Assembly (NCBI GenBank): GCA_013397455.1
Contig: VYZB01000035.1
Span: forward strand, 2,217,395 to 2,281,394
Direction: 5' to 3'
Length of the DNA stretch: 64,000 bases
From: Crotophaga sulcirostris
Taxonomy: Eukaryota; Chordata; Aves; Cuculiformes; Crotophagidae
Below, piece by piece: positions 13,013 to 28,032 of the stretch. The position numbers and the translations under genes are program-made. The first letter of the stretch is position 1. Every line of letters begins with the position of its first letter. The notes under the pieces are model-generated. The model ran no database searches, was not told where the DNA came from, and saw only the letters and a program-made list of their open reading frames with translations.

Positions 13013-15170
13013 CCTCGGGGAAGCCAAATCAGCACACTAGCGTTAATGATAAGAGGGTGATGATATGTGATGGGGCACTACGACACATCAGCAAGCATAT
13101 AAATCCTTTTTCCATCATGAACTCAAATTTTAAACAAGGTTAAAGCCATTGAAATCACTGTCACTTCATCAAGTCCATCACTATACAGAATTATTAAAAA
13201 TGCAAAAACTGCTTCCTCCTTGCAGGCATATTGGTTTAAGATGCAGAGAAAGTGATAACAGCAAATTTTAGCTAGAAAGTTTTAGTGATGGACTTTCCCC
13301 TAGTTCTAAACAGCACTCTGAAATTCTGCCAGAAAATACCTAGAGGTGAACTTTGAGCATGTTTGCTATTAATTCAGTCTAAATTGTCGTGAAATGTTGC
13401 ATACAAGGACATTTTGTAAGAAAAATCCTGAATAACTAGGAAGAGTTTTGTTTCCATGTTCCCCACAGACAGGCAGAGGGGAAGGAAGAATCACTAGTAG
13501 GGTACTCTGACCTCTTATTTTAACAACCACCAATATAACTCAAGACTACACTGACATGCTTAGACAATTTTAGGCTCTTCAAAGAAGAAGGAATCTTTCG
13601 TGTAAGAGAGTTTCAAATGAACTAGCTATGCACAGATAATTAAAAATTTTCTTATTTGTTGAGCTGAATTAAATACCAGCTTGCACTGCTATATCTCTTT
13701 CCACCTCCCGCTCTGTCTCTTTTCTGTTAATAAGAGAAACCAACAGATGGAAAAGAAGTTTTAAAAATAGTTTTTCTACGTACTCTGAAAAAGAGTGAAA
13801 GCATTTGGTTTTGCAAGATAGAATATGATATAAAAAGAATATGAAAAATGCAAACAGCATTCAAAATGTGAACATGTGCAGTGTTGTGCTTTTAAGCCAC
13901 TCTTACAGAAATCTGCCTCCAGCCAAAAATAGCAAGAGCATCACTGTAAACTACAGCCATTCAAACCAAGATTACTATACTCTACCCACCCATCAAGCTG
14001 CTCTGACCCAATATATTTGGAAAATGGAATGCATAATTCCAGACACGAATCTTAAATAAATTAAATCTGTACAGATGCTTCTACAGGCTTAAAGCGAGCC
14101 TAGTACCAGCATTAAACACTTGTCTAAATTAAGTTCAAGAAGGCCTTTTAGTACCAAATGAATACATGCAAGGTTAAAGCACTTTGTTTGTTCAGTCTGA
14201 AGCTAATGCACATAAATTAGATGACAAACTTCCCTTTGTCAAGCCCTGAAAGCGTTTTAAAATTTCCATAAATAGGTGTACCTACTTTCAAGACACTATG
14301 AAATCACTATTAAAGCTCCTAAGGAAATTGTAACATCCTGCCAATGACTAAGGAAGCCCAGTGCACTTATCTGCAAAGACAACAGGAGTATGGGGGGAAA
14401 GAGGAGGAAAGATGCTTCATTTTCTATGTTAGAAAAGTAGGCAACGCTTTACCTGAATGCTATAAAGGCCAGATCATTCTTTCATAGTTTTTGTTAGTAA
14501 AGCCAATGCTACATCTCACAGGCTTTCTCATATTATTTCTTCTCTCTTCCAGTTCAAATTTTGTTGTAACCCCTTTCACATTCACTCTAAAGCTGCAATC
14601 TCCATAAACCTCATTGCTTCTCTTTTTCCTGCATTCTCATTCTCTATTCCAGACGTGCTTGCCTATGAATCATCCTCCTTATATTTCCATCTCAGAAAAT
14701 CTTGTTGCCCCAGTTGTCCACATTTCTGGGGTCTGGTCCAAATATAGCACACTTATTCCCTTCCCACAAGACACTTAAAAGCACATGCACTATCTCACAC
14801 ACTCTCCCTGCCACCATCAGTTGTTTTGAGTTTATAAAATTCAGTGTATCAACACTTTAAAACCTAATTAGAATGAGGGTTTGGGATATACCGGTGTCCT
14901 GTGGCACAGCCATTCACTCCAACCGACTCCCTCAGCAGTGCTACTCAAAATGTCATCCACAAAGCTATAAGGGGAAAAAGGAAGAGTTCAAAAATCTCAT
15001 GGAGAGCTTTCAGTGCGTGCAGAGATGAAAAACCACACTATTATCACCATCATTTTAATTGAAGTTTATATACTATGAATAATAATGAACTCTTACCCTA
15101 CAGCTGGTCCACTGCGTATTTTTTTAAGAGGCCACAGGTTGCATTGAATGGCCATGTTATGTTTGTACAC

Positions 15171-15185
15171 AAAAAAAAAAAAAAA
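15171..15185 (+). repeat. Poly-A tract, 15 bp
   Basis: Fifteen A residues lie between gtttgtacac and gccaac. No associated retrocopy is seen. On the minus strand it would be a poly-T intronic tract. Confidence 0.8.
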
Positions 15186-17460
15186 GCCAACATCAAAGAT
15201 AAAAGCTTGGTATCAACATACCTGATCTGGTCTTCCATTTTTTCTGAGGACTTAAACTGACTGCAGAGAAGGGGTTGTCAGATGGGAGAAAGTTTATTTA
15301 GAAAACATTAATCGTTTTTTTAAAACACCCAACAAAAAAACCCAACAACCATGTACACACACTAACTCCCCATATTAAAACGTATCACACGTTTCAATAT
15401 CAGCGCTATTCAACTGGCTCAGGCCATTTGGACCTTGGCGATTTTGTCAGACTGCTATCCAAGATCACAGTCAGCTGGCGTTTTCCATATTTTTACAAGA
15501 ACACTTTTACCTTTTCCTAATCTCTTGGGAAATGGTAAGAGTGTGCTGCTGCGGGTCCCCAGATACCACAACAGAAAGCATCAGTGACAGCCCAGCCAAA
15601 GTGAGAGCTACTGTGTTGCTTTACATAAAAGTTAAATGAAGTAGTCCTAGATTAACACAACACCATTCCTGTTATCCTGTGGAAATAAAATAATCCTAGA
15701 AGTTTACAAGCACAATATATTGAATGAATCAGAGCTGACTACTCAGAATTTCTAAAATAATTTGTCAGGGGAGGACAGAAAGCAGAGTGTCCAGCCTATT
15801 TGATACATAATCATGGCAAAGCTTCACTGGTTTTCCTTTGAGATACACCTTTAAAGAGTAAATGAAAATACAAGGTATATGGTACAAAGGATAAGCTTTC
15901 ACTTTAACACTGCACTAAAGTTTAAAAATGTGAGAAATATATCACCAACCAATCTGAAGTCCCTTGAAAGTCCCCTAAGGAATCTGTCCTACAGTTATGT
16001 CCCAGTCTCTCATGGAATTTCTGCCAAGGCAGGTAATCTCTGTGCATTTCTAGAGACAGGACATTTGTAAACTAAAACCTTCTAAACATTTTCTGCTGTC
16101 CATATGCTGATACAAGGATGCTGTATAATAACTAATAAAACCACATCCACACCTGCCAGCTGCAGCAGATGATCTTTAACTTTCTGGGGCCACTCTGGCC
16201 TCCAGCAGCTCCACTAACTTAAGCAAAGCACACATGGACATAGTAATTTTCGTGAAATGAGCCAAACATTATATGAGGGACATTTATCACACTTGAATTA
16301 TTTAAATAACTTTCTCTACAGTCAAATATAACTAGAAAGTTGCTATTGTGAATGTAATTTTGTTGCCACGTTAAAGGGAGAAGGGAAGACTCCATAAGCA
16401 GAGACACTAAGAGAAGTAAAATATACCCAAACAGTAACTGAATGGAAACTAAATGTTCCAAAGCAGCAAATTAGCTTGCAGGCATACTTAAGACCAAGCA
16501 TTAGCTACTACAAAAGGAAATCCACAGTCTTCAACAATAGCCTAATATAGGGCTTCTATGAGTGTTTCCAGTGTACTGTTATTGCAGCCAATAATCTTCC
16601 CCTCCCAAATAATCTCTTTATTTAAAAAATAAACCAGATAAGAATGGTTCTGGAACTGCTCCTCAGCATCCCTAAACTTGTGTTACACTGTATTATTTGC
16701 AAAGTGACTTACTTGTCTTTTGAAAAAGACAGTCAGAGTATCTGTTCCCTAAAAGTTGACAGTTGGTTTCATATTTGTGCCAGTGTAAAGAGCATGGCAT
16801 GACAAAACACAGAACAGAAACTTCAGCTCTTCAACTTCAAAAGTTTACCTCTTTGGTTTTTTTTCAGTCTGTCAAAATAGACATCTGGCCCCTTCACTGA
16901 ATTAAGAAAATGACAACAGTTATACAATGTTAAAATCAAGCAATTTTATTAAGTTCAGAGCAGTTTGAGAGATGCATTTAATCAATAAATGATTAGGCAA
17001 GGATTAATTCTGATCTCTCCAGCCTATGTGTTTCACTTCTCAGTAAGTTCATTAACTCGACAGATAAAGCAACTTACATAACCCTATGTAGCCTTGTTCA
17101 AAAAGGGGTGGTGGAGAAAGCATCATGATTCTAATGAAAAATAAGAGTGTAGAGTACCTACTCCAGTCCACAAAGTATTTGTTGTCTGCAACAAGATAAA
17201 AGACCAAGTCAGATCCCAAGTTATGCCCTATGGGCTGGAAGTTAAAAACATGTATCAAAAAAAGGATAGATTTATCTGATATGAAACCCAGTAGATATGC
17301 AATCAAGTAGATATTACAGTAAATTGAAAAAAATAATAACCATTTAATTTACCATCATACAACTTTAGTTTTCTAGGGGAAAAAAAGTCTTCATATTGCC
17401 TCATAAAACATGACTACCATTCACTTTCAATAGCCCTTTTTGATAAGAAAATAAGATCTT

Positions 17461-17565
17461 TCCATATATGTTTTTTATTTATAATTGGTTGTATATATAC
17501 AAACTATATACATATAGCATGTACGTATATCAATTATATACATATTTTTATATACTCACACACAC
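17461..17565. repeat. AT-rich / TA-rich low-complexity patch
   Basis: The stretch is dominated by tatata, catatata and attata words and ends in a short cacacaca run. It looks like a decayed TA/CA microsatellite. No gene, hairpin of note or promoter context is attached to it. Confidence 0.75.
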
Positions 17566-19034
17566 TTTTCTAAACTGCAAGAGGAGTTGACTTGGAATGA
17601 TATCTAACCCAAATCCAACCTTCTCTCTCTTTCATTAAAAACAGATACCTAAACATCAGCTACAACGTTAATGCCTTTTCCAAAGTTGGAATTAAGTGAA
17701 CTTGACTTATTTCCATAACACATTACTTTATTATATATAATTCCTTGAAAACAAATTTTATTTCAGGAAAGAAAAATTGCTTTCCTACTCTTCTCCTCTT
17801 TCACATTCCATCTAATCCTTAGCCCTTGCTGAAGGAGTAACGAAGACAGCATAGAAGAGCAGTAAATTTTAAAATCATCTTCCACTACCCTCAAGTACTC
17901 TAACCTGCCATATCCGCCCAGGAGCGAGATGTGACTACAGCCAAGCCAAGGAAAGCAGGCAGCTGGCACTGGATGTAGTGAGGGACTGCAGCTTGATTCT
18001 AAGGCTGCTGTATGGATCCTTTGGCCCCTTTGCCTTTTTGGGTGCATTTAGAGCTAGATTAAATTTTCTTAGTAAGCAGTGCTAAGAGACTGCATCCACT
18101 CACGTGTGCCCATTTCCCATGGCCACAAGAGGAATTGGGATTATAAGAGCAGGAAGTTCTGTAATTCTGGTAATTGCCTGAAAGCAGCGATTACACACAT
18201 TCACACACAGCACATCCAACTGATGTTCACAATATAGGGACAAAAGCCTACCACAATTTCACGAGAATCCCTTATAGTACCATGTTTCCTCAGCCACTTT
18301 AATGGAAAGGCCACCTAATCTCTTTCGAAGAAGCTACCCTCCAAAAAGACCTGTATGAACCGTTGCCTTAATGGTCTTCTTTTACAGCTAAGTATTGATT
18401 AGGATAAAAGGCTTTTACATTCCTTTATTATTTTTATTCCCTCCTGTTTTGATTGATTGCATGCAAGGAACCATGCAAGTACATTCTTTGGAGGAGGGAG
18501 TTTATAAATCACATTGTGGACTATCTTCTGGTGTCATTTAGACTAGAAGTTGAGGGCTCAAAAAAAAAACCAAAAACAAACAGAGGACATTCATGAAGCA
18601 GTACTTTCAGCTTTAATACAGATCACCATCAAAAAACACCCACCTCATCTCTCAGGAAAGAGGATGCAAAAAGGAGACTTGTGAAATAAAGCTTAAATTT
18701 AGATTGGAGGGTTGCTTGAGTTTGGGTGAAAAAGAATAAGTCCAACATATTGAAAGACTTCACATACTCTCAAGTGGATAAAGGAGGGCAGATTCCTGTG
18801 AGTAAACAGGAGAAACTAAATCCTCTGAACACAGACAGGAGCTACCACTGCACAACAGAAAGCAGCCCCTATCACGAAAAGGCAAATAAAACCAGTGTAC
18901 CAGACCTAACTGCTTCCTGGGAAAAAGAACAGAAAAATATTCAGAAAAAATCTGCAAAGCAATTGCTTTTGCCACATTTTCCACTCACCGATACTACATC
19001 TTTTACAAAATATATCCAAGAAGCCATTTTTTTG

Positions 19035-19160
19035 TAGAATCATAGAATCGTTCAGGTTGAAAATGACTTTTACAATAGAGTCCAGCCCTTTTTAACAAAC
19101 TGTCCAGAAATCAGAATCACTAACTCATTGGTAGACCAGATGCTACTGCTTTAGGGTCAC
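19035..19160 (-). mobile_element. CR1 3'-terminal fragment, minus strand
   Basis: It opens with tagaatcatagaatcgttca, the reverse complement of the CR1 3' terminus. It continues with recognisable but diverged 3' UTR text (ggttgaaaatgacttttaca, gtccagccc) for roughly 125 bases before homology is lost. It is a very short, heavily 5'-truncated insertion, which is the usual fate of CR1 copies, and it is non-coding. Confidence 0.85.
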
Positions 19161-22100
19161 AACATGAACAATTGGTCTTGAAAAGAAAGCATATCTTATT
19201 TTTTTCACACGGAAGCAAAAGTGAATCAAAGGACTTGGAAACAAATGAACAAAAACTGAACCTTGATCCATTTGCAGATGTGTGTTCTCCCAATACAACT
19301 ATTTTTCCTCTCTTCCTGTTGCCATTCCTTCATTTTTCCACTCTTTTCACTTAAATGAAGTTTTCTTTTTCAAACAGTGCAAGCCAATTTTAATCTCATT
19401 TATTCACTGTAGCTTTTATTTATAAGTGCTCCTGTCCCTTTTTAATATATCCCAACCAAAATAAATTATGGGTGAGCCTGAAACAGAGATGGAAAGTGAA
19501 TGAGTTCAAAACCCAGAACACATGGGGTCAGTCAAGAACAGACCTCCTACAGACCCTTGTCATCCTCCAATAGCCTCCCAATACATAGTGGGAAGAAACA
19601 AATGGAAAGATTTCTTTCCCCATCACTCCAAAGCAATCCGATCGTCATTAGCCAAGAAAAGGGAATGTCTATTTTTGATTCCTTTACTCTTCCAGATGAG
19701 CTTGGTAAAAGTGTTGAAAAATAATTCAACAAAATATTTTTTCCCTTACAAGATACTCGATAAACAAAAATATAAAGAAAAAAGGACTGCAATTGGAAAG
19801 GAATTGTAATACCCATACACTTCATATATTTGTATAAACACATTGTAAGCCCTGCCAATTTAAGAGTCTCTTCTTCCACCACCCACAACTACTTCCTTTT
19901 ATCTTATCAGAAAAACAGCTCTTCACCACTGTAGGCTAATTACACCATCTGTTTAGCCCCAGTACACTTACACTAAGACATGGCACATTAATTCCTTAAC
20001 TTTCCCACATGGAACTGCCTTGTGTTGCCCTCATATTTGCAAAGACACGGGCTAGGCAGAAGGAACAGGGTGAGAGGGAACAGCCTCACATTATTTGTAT
20101 TCCTGCTTCCTCCACCACAGCTCTGCTGCCAGGCTTCACAGGGATTTAAGCAATCTGACAATTTCTCTCTACCTCACCTCAACACAATAGTGCCAGTTGT
20201 CAGGATTGGCAACGAAAAACATCAATCATGGGTGCACACACAAAGGAGGAGGCAGAGTCTATGCGAGTTTGCACCGCTTGTCATATCAAGCAAGCTGTCT
20301 CTCTCCACAGCGGTCAGAGATCGCTGAATCTCAACTTAGAGCCTTCCTTGGGAAACAGGAGATACACAGCCTTACATTAAAAAGCAGGATTTCTCCACCT
20401 TTTGGAAAACAGGATGCACTTTGGAGAGGTGGAAGGGTGCGGGGTACAAGAAAACTTGTACCTAACTTCGAATGCATCTGGGATTCCTCCGATTTCCCTC
20501 CCCTCTTCCCCCTTAGAAGCATTCCTGCGTTACAAAGACATGTTCCAGTTAAGAAATTGTTTTCATTACAAAAAAAATTACTTGCTACTGATAACCACTA
20601 AGATTGCACCAAAGGTGAAAGGGAAAATCCTTAGACATTTAACATCACTTTGCATTGCTTAGCCAGATAGTTTTATTTACAGTTATTTATAGATTCCTGT
20701 TTCTGCTGTATGTCACAGGCTTGGATTTTGTGGGGTTTTTTTTTGTTTATACATAAGGCACGATGGAGGCTGGAAAGGGCAGAGCCAGAAATAAGAAAAC
20801 ACTTCATCTTTCAGAGATCACTTAAGAGTGTATTTGCATTCATCTATAGAACAGCAAGGGCACGGGTGGCAGGAACAAACTGGGACACAGAGGAGAGGAA
20901 AAAAGCAAAGGTGAATTGAGCCCAATTATGGTCAATATCTCTGCCCTCAGGTCCCATCAAAACATCAGGAGGTGTGGATGGGACAGGGACAAAAATTAAG
21001 CTATTATATGCTTGCTTTGCTGAAGCATTACATTTGTATCTTTGCGTATTTCAAATTTAGAAACAAAGTACACAGCTATTCTTAACGTTGCCTACATAAA
21101 TTAGAAATATTTTCATCACTATATTTCTCCTGACCTTTTTAGTGACAAAACTACTCAGAAGGGAAGCAAGAAAAAAAAAAGGTGCTAATTTACGTCAATT
21201 AGGTAATTGCAAGTAGAGAAGTGGTAAACATTGGCCAAAACCACTCAGATTTCATCCCACTATTTAGTAATGCCTTACACAAACCTTGCCTGTACAGAGC
21301 AAACCTTAATACAGCCACAGCTCAGTGAAAGTACCCAAAGTGTGGGCTGGTTCAGATTCAGGGTCTCAGACAGTAAGGTCAGGGATACACTGTGTAAGAC
21401 ACACTTCATGTGGCACTGTACTTGTTTCTATTCTCTGAGGCACTTCCCTATCATGGAGATAAAAATGTAGAGCCAATCATTCAGTGCTATGACAGCCGTA
21501 TCTGCCCTTCCAGCTAATGGAAAAGTACCAAACATCAACACTAACCCATAGAGAAGAGGATCTCTCATGACAACTGCTGTCATTTTACTTGTTTCCCTTC
21601 CCACTCACTGTCAACAGCAAGGCCAGGGTGAGTCATTAGGTAACTTTATTAACAAGGTAATCCATTAATTTAAATTGTAGGACAGAAAGTACCTAATCTG
21701 TATCAATTCTGAAGATGTGTTCAGTAGACTCTTTTCCTTTTCAAAGTCATTTTGATGCCCTAAGACTGAAAATTTCACCAGATTATCCCAACTGAAAGAC
21801 AATAACTGTTGCAACAAGTGTATTCCATAACATAAAAGAAATTCTACTAACCAGTCTATCATCTTCTTTTACCTTGATTTATACCACATCTTTATGTTTT
21901 ACATGTGAACATACATAAAATATTTATAATTTACGTGTAAATTAACAGTTGTGTTTGCTTAAGAGCAATAACGTGCCTTTCCCATATGTACCAGCTATTG
22001 GATCACAGAAACAGTCCACACTCAAGTCCTATACCCCAACATACTTGGTCTAAACTAAACAAAACCACTACAAACACGAAAAACAAAAAACACATACAGA

Positions 22101-25100
22101 AACAGCCCACAGTTCTTCCCCTCTCCCTTCCAAGAGCACTGTCATTCAGACATAAGTGAACTAAGGCAGTTTTGTTGTCGCATAAACTGTAGCTCATTAA
22201 AGCAGAAACAAAACTAGCTTTAGTTTTACATGAAGAAAGGGATTTATGGCTTGATGAGAAACAAATTGCCAAAATCCCCACTGCAAACTTGCAACCTAAT
22301 TAAATGCCTTCTGTTACGCATAGCGTGAAAAGTACCACCACTGCTTTTTATGCCTATAAAACCACTCTTCCTTCTAACTGTTATTTACCTCCTGTTGACC
22401 AAGCGTAGAAAAATGCTGCCGTGCACCCTCCAAGATTTCCACAAGCTCCTACAGATAGTAAAGTTCTGTGTACTGCCACTCTTGCACTAGCTTGCAAAGA
22501 AATGTATCTATGTCCCCAAATAGAGGGGGTTTGTTTCTGAGGGGCACACATCTTTGCCATTAAAAAAGCATTGTCAATAACTTAATTGCCTTGTTATGCC
22601 AAGTGTAATACACACCATCAAAGGTTAACAACAAAGACTATTTCCCTCACCCCAAAAAGCTCACTAGAAAGTCATACTTTGGAAAGACAACTCCCTTGAA
22701 ACATTTGGCAGTGATACAGTCAGATTAAGTAAGTATACATGGCATGCTAAGCCTCTTCAGTATTTCATTATCTCCCCAGCACATAGCTCCATTGTATCAG
22801 ATGCAACACTTAATCTTGCACTTTTAAATCTTGAAAGCAAGTATCCACTAACATTTGTAATTATTTCAAACAGAACTCTTGAAAACAGACAAAACATTTC
22901 AACTGTACATGAACACTGTAAAGTACCAAAGTCTCTCAGTGAACCAGAAAACAGAAAATAAGAGAAATATACTCAGCAGTCAAAGCAGTACAAGTCTTGA
23001 TGCTTTTCAAGGTTCCACACATCAAGTATAATTCTGACCACTTCAATGGCAAATTTTCACTCAGTATCTGCTAGCATATCACCAAGACTTTCAGGAAGAT
23101 TCCTTTCACAAAGTGTACAATCCTTAACTGTACGGTTCAAGACAAAGCACAGGAGAGCACTTGCCAAATTTCTAAAAAGTCCTCAGCAGAATTCAAGCAT
23201 CTATTATACAAAGGCATAATGCAATAATGTTTTCATATCTGGAAAACAACAGTCAGCTTAGCTACTAGTCAGACATTTTGGTCAAGAATCAACTAACATA
23301 AGGCAGGAGACACTGTCTAAGCATAGGCACCATAAAATTGACTGGGGAGAGAAGGGTAACAAATGGCAAACAAATTTCTACATAGAAAAAGAGTTGTCTG
23401 AACTTTTCCTACTGGCAACAATACCACACCTCCTAAGTATTAAAAGACCTGAAGAGGACAAACAAGACTTCCCCCCTCCCCCAACAGTCAAATGTATACA
23501 CCCTGACAAAACAGTTCTGGTAACCTGATGAGAGTCAATCCAATCTAGTAACACTTCCCGGCTCAGGAAAGGCCCCCAGAAAACGTTGCATTTAACTGAA
23601 AGATTAAACTGTCAGCCGGGGTTGGGGGGAGGAGGGGAGCAGGGAACAAAACAAAACAAAAAATCATGACAGCTAAGCACAGTAGAGACTCTTCCAAGAA
23701 GCAAACAGTAAAAATCATCTTCCAGTAATCTGGCGGAAAAAACACGACAAGTGTTACAAAAACATGTGAATTTACACTTTGAAAGCCAATTGTCACATGA
23801 AATACCATCCAGACACAAGGCTGCTTTAAATTACCTTCTGAGAAGTCTGAATTTACATCATAGATGTAGCTACATCAAGACTTTCTAACACCAAATTTTT
23901 CATACACATTACAGGTTGTTCATGAGACCGACTGTTTTTTTGAAGCCACAACACCATCCCCTTCTACTATCACCACTACACTTATTTCTTCACATCTCAC
24001 ATTTTCTTACACGCAAGATAGTAGAGCTCCTATAGTCAGTTTATCCAAGCACACTGATCAGACAAATGAGAGATTACAGACATCTAGAAACAACATGTAT
24101 TAATGATTGATTTTTTTCCACTGTATTTTACAAATCAATCTTGTACTTTACAAAACAGCCCATGTCTGAATATTTCGGGTATAAGAGGACAGCCATAAGT
24201 CTTTCTATGGACAACATTATATGATCCTACACCTATAACTATTGCATAAATTCACACTACTTTTCTCCCCCTATTTTCAATGCATACCAAAGAACTTTGT
24301 TTTATCCAGATTAATTTCTGTCTTATAAACCTCCTTCCCAAACTGTTTCCTTGGCAGACCCCAAGACAACGGCATTTTGTATTTTATTATGGATGTGTCC
24401 AGCTGTTTTTAAACCCATGTTTTCAAATAACCTTCATGTCACAGCAGAAATAAATCAAGGATACTGCTACTAACCCCTATGTCAAATCCAGCACAGCAAG
24501 TACAGTGCCAGGCCTGCAACTCAACTCTTGCTCCTGCGCTCAGTGGCTCCTCTTCAACTTTGTGCTATATTACAAGGAAGAAAACAGTTTCCAGTATTTC
24601 TGTTCCTGCTTCCTTGACTATCCATTAAATCTTGTTTGAACAACATAAGCACTAGTTTCTCTCCACATGTACCACAGCATGCACTGAACTTGTACTTGAA
24701 GCAGTCGTTGGCATGCCTGAAGTTCAAATACCTGTACCTCTAGCCATACAGGGAAGTTGGAAACAAAGTGCTGCTAAAAAACCTTAATTTACAATTCATT
24801 CTCTTTTTAGAATGCTGGCAGATGCTGTCCTTTCCCACTCTCAGTCCTTCAGACCACAAAAGAGGGGTGGAAAGCCTTACAAATTTTTATTCAAGCCTCC
24901 CTGGTGAGAAAAATGCAGTTGACTTTCAGTTTCCTGATGCCTAAATACTGAAAGCAAACCTAGTCAGGGCAATCAGAACTACCAAAAAAAGATATCACAA
25001 CGTACCTTTAAAACAGATAGGACACAACCTAACCCACTTGTATTCAGTTAGTGCTAGAACAGTTAAAAATCAAATGCAGCATCAAGGCACAGTCGCCTCA

Positions 25101-27965
25101 TGCCACATTAAACTTTTTTTTTTAAATAAGCATGAATTTTTATCTGAATTGGCCTTTTCCTTTTCCAAAATGACACAAGAATGGAGAACACTCTATCTAG
25201 TACTACCTTCATAGTTTACAAGGTCTAATCACCTGTAATCTTTGGGTTTTTTGGCCAAAGTATTACTTCAGCTGTGACAGCCTGAATACTTTAACATTTG
25301 AACAACTATGATTCTAAGAGGGTAAATTCGTCCAAAAAGTCTCAAACTGACATTCTGGCCCAATAAGATCTCCTGTATATTAAATCATCTCAATAAAAAC
25401 AAAACTTTTAAAAAATGATGTTCTTAGAAGCTGTTTTTAAATATGTAGAACTAGACTCTGATCTCAGTGATTTCAGTTCATTGGTGGTACCCCACAATAC
25501 CAGTGCAGCTCCTAAACATAAGTTATTACTTCCTAATAGCTCCATTTAACTTGTTTCAAGATACAAAAGAATTTTGCAAGTCCTGGGGGAATGAAAAAAG
25601 AAAGGGAAATTATGCTATGTGTGAGTCAATTGTGCTATCTGTGAGTCAACAGTAGCTCCTCTTCACTCTCTAAACATCTACACAGAAGACTGTTTCATAA
25701 CTGCATTCTGACCTGGACTTTTTGATGGCACATGATCATTAATTGTTTCCTCCTCCTAGTCTTGAAAGGAAAAAAAAGAGGAAAACTATCAGTTTTTAAT
25801 AGTTCATGGTAGGTGGTATATGAAAAACTTAGTATGTATTCTAACAATACTAACATAATAAATTTTCTCATATATTAAAAGGTAGGACACCGCAATATCC
25901 ACTAGCATCCAAACGGTTTTGTTTACGCAAGCAGCATTTTTAATTATAATTTAATATTCCCAGTCATGAGAATGACACTGAGATTCATTCATTCCTTAAA
26001 AACTAAAACAACATGGGAACTCTGAGATGAAAGCTCCATGTGTGATCGTGCCAATACAGCTTCTGGGAAGAGACTACTTACAAAACCAAGAGGATGATTC
26101 AGCCTCTCTTTGTGTATTTGTTCTTTCATTCTTCTGCAACTGAACATAAATTTGGATTAACTATTCCAGTACTTCGCGTTATCTCATTTTCCACACGATG
26201 TGTTAATGACTTTCGGACTACTGAACCATAAGTAGTTCCAATCTCCAAGTGAAAAGCCCAATATCCCATTACCTGTATCACAGAAATAAAATTTTCATGA
26301 AAACTTACTGTAAGCAAATTTCACAGAAATTCACAATAGTTCTGTCCAGTTGCTTTTGTCTATTGAAAATAAACCTCAAATTTATACGAAGTAGCTTTCT
26401 ATACCCTGATCTGACGTCCATGACTACTGAAAAACTACTTTCTAAAGAGTCTGACAACATCTGAAGCAAGACAGCAAATATCTTCTTATTTATCTGTATT
26501 TGATATAAGACTAAACCCTCTTGCAACAGTTATTACAGTGAAACTATGAAGTACAGGTAAGAATAAGAAGTCTCATTAACAATTAGTCCATTTTACTTAG
26601 CAACCCCACAAGAGCAAATAATTGGCTGTCAAGCTAAGCATCACAGAACAATTCTCCTTTGAAACTATGTGGCAAAAGTGAAATAACTGTAGTCTACACA
26701 AACAGTAAGTTCTGCCCAAAGGTTTTTTCCCAGACTGTCTTATTCCTCAAGCAGTTCCCCAATTTCTCTCAAGTCACCAAACTGAAATGCAAACAGATAA
26801 GTTTAGATAATACTTTGTGTGTTCATAGACCATGAACAAAGCTATTAAAATCCCTGCATCTACCACTTCCGATTCCCAGTTTGCAATACTCATCCTGAGC
26901 ACAAAATGCCCTCATGGAAACAGCACAGGTTAATCTTAACAATGACTACAGATTTGAATAATTAAAGTGCCCATTTTATCAGAAAAGTGCCGATATCTCC
27001 TTTTTTACTTTCTGAGATCACAGCTTAAATCCTTGTTAATCTGAAGATGTGATGAAAATCTATCAGTGTTTACAACTATCCCATACACTCTTACAACTTG
27101 GCATTTAAACCACTGATAATGGCATCTCTCCCTCTAGGAGGTCTGCAACCAATCTGTCAAGCATATCCTATTTCAGCAAATCTTTCTAAGCAAGCAAATA
27201 CAAAACTCTCAATTAGATGATCTGCCAGCATATCTTCTAATGCATTAGCTGCCAAATTTGAATAAAAGGAAAACACTGACAAGCATTCAAGCCTGCCGAG
27301 ATTTATAGAGAAATGTAGTTTTGGTATAGAAGACCTACACTTTAGTTCTGGGGAAACCAATAAGCATCAATGGGTACTGCCCCTGAAAAGGTGGTCCCGT
27401 CTTCAGGTAATCATTATTCCACTGGTACCAGAGAAAGGATTCAAATAAGCAGGACTGGTCAAAATCCTTCCCTTCTGGCAGCAATACACAATATGTGCAA
27501 ACAAGTTTTTATTACACAATAAGAACAGAAAACATCCTTTGGGCTCCTTAACCAGTGCCATCATGTCCCCAGTAAATTTCCTACTGCCATAAAACTTCCT
27601 ATTTGTTGTTATAGAGAGGAAAGATCCGCTTACAAACGACAGAAGTCTTTCCTTGTAGCTCTACAAGTTCATTCATGCTCTTCATTAGGATAAAAATACA
27701 AGTGCCGTACAAGCAAGTACGGAATGCTAAAATCATCCAGAAGATCACTGGGAGTAGACATCTCCAGGAAAAGACAGTGAGGAAGACGGCCTGACTTCAG
27801 CATACCTGTCTCTACATACTCTACATGTAGATTATGGACTGTTCATCCTATCCTTCTGCATTGGCCCTTGACTGTTAATAAATCACTTAAATCTCATTTA
27901 CTAATCTATACCACAAGAAAAACAACAAAAAAGTGCAAGTGTTCCCTATGCCAGATTTCCTTTAA

Positions 27966-28032
27966 AAAACAAACAAAAAAAAAACCAAACCAAAAACACC
28001 CCCCCCCCCCTCCCCCCCCCCAAAAAAAAAAA
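27966..28032 (+). repeat. A-rich tract, then C12-T-C10, then A11
   Basis: An A-rich stretch with scattered C (27966-27998) leads into twelve C (27999-28010), one T, ten C (28012-28021) and eleven A (28022-28032). The minus strand reads as two long G-runs, able to form a G-quadruplex, with an i-motif possible on the plus strand. Homopolymer lengths here are likely inaccurate in the assembly. Confidence 0.9.

Larger units (their letters stand above)
13013..19034. other. AT-rich non-coding DNA
   Basis: Six kilobases without a recognisable gene. It holds an A-run at 15171-15185 and a TA-rich patch near 17.5 kb. There are splice-like sites on the minus strand at about 15222-15260 and 16849-16896. 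Both enclose short open frames (39 and 48 bases) between plausible acceptors and donors, but neither encodes anything I recognise. They are treated as pseudo-exons. Confidence 0.6.

Noticed and set aside
14452..14500. Good minus-strand donor attcag|gtaaag
   Set aside because: All three frames upstream of the donor contain stops within a few codons and no acceptor is positioned between.
15222..15260. 39-nt minus segment with strong donor atcag|gtatgt and an internal ATG
   Set aside because: Two reading frames are open and neither peptide is recognisable. It is indistinguishable from a pseudo-exon.
22389..22448. 60-nt minus exon-like segment open in all three frames
   Set aside because: Being open in every frame gives no coding evidence, and the acceptor tract is modest.
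24988..25080. Minus segment near 25.0 kb reading LTEYKWVRLCPICF between splice-like sites
   Set aside because: Sixteen codons only, no family recognised and only one of many similar chance combinations in the window.
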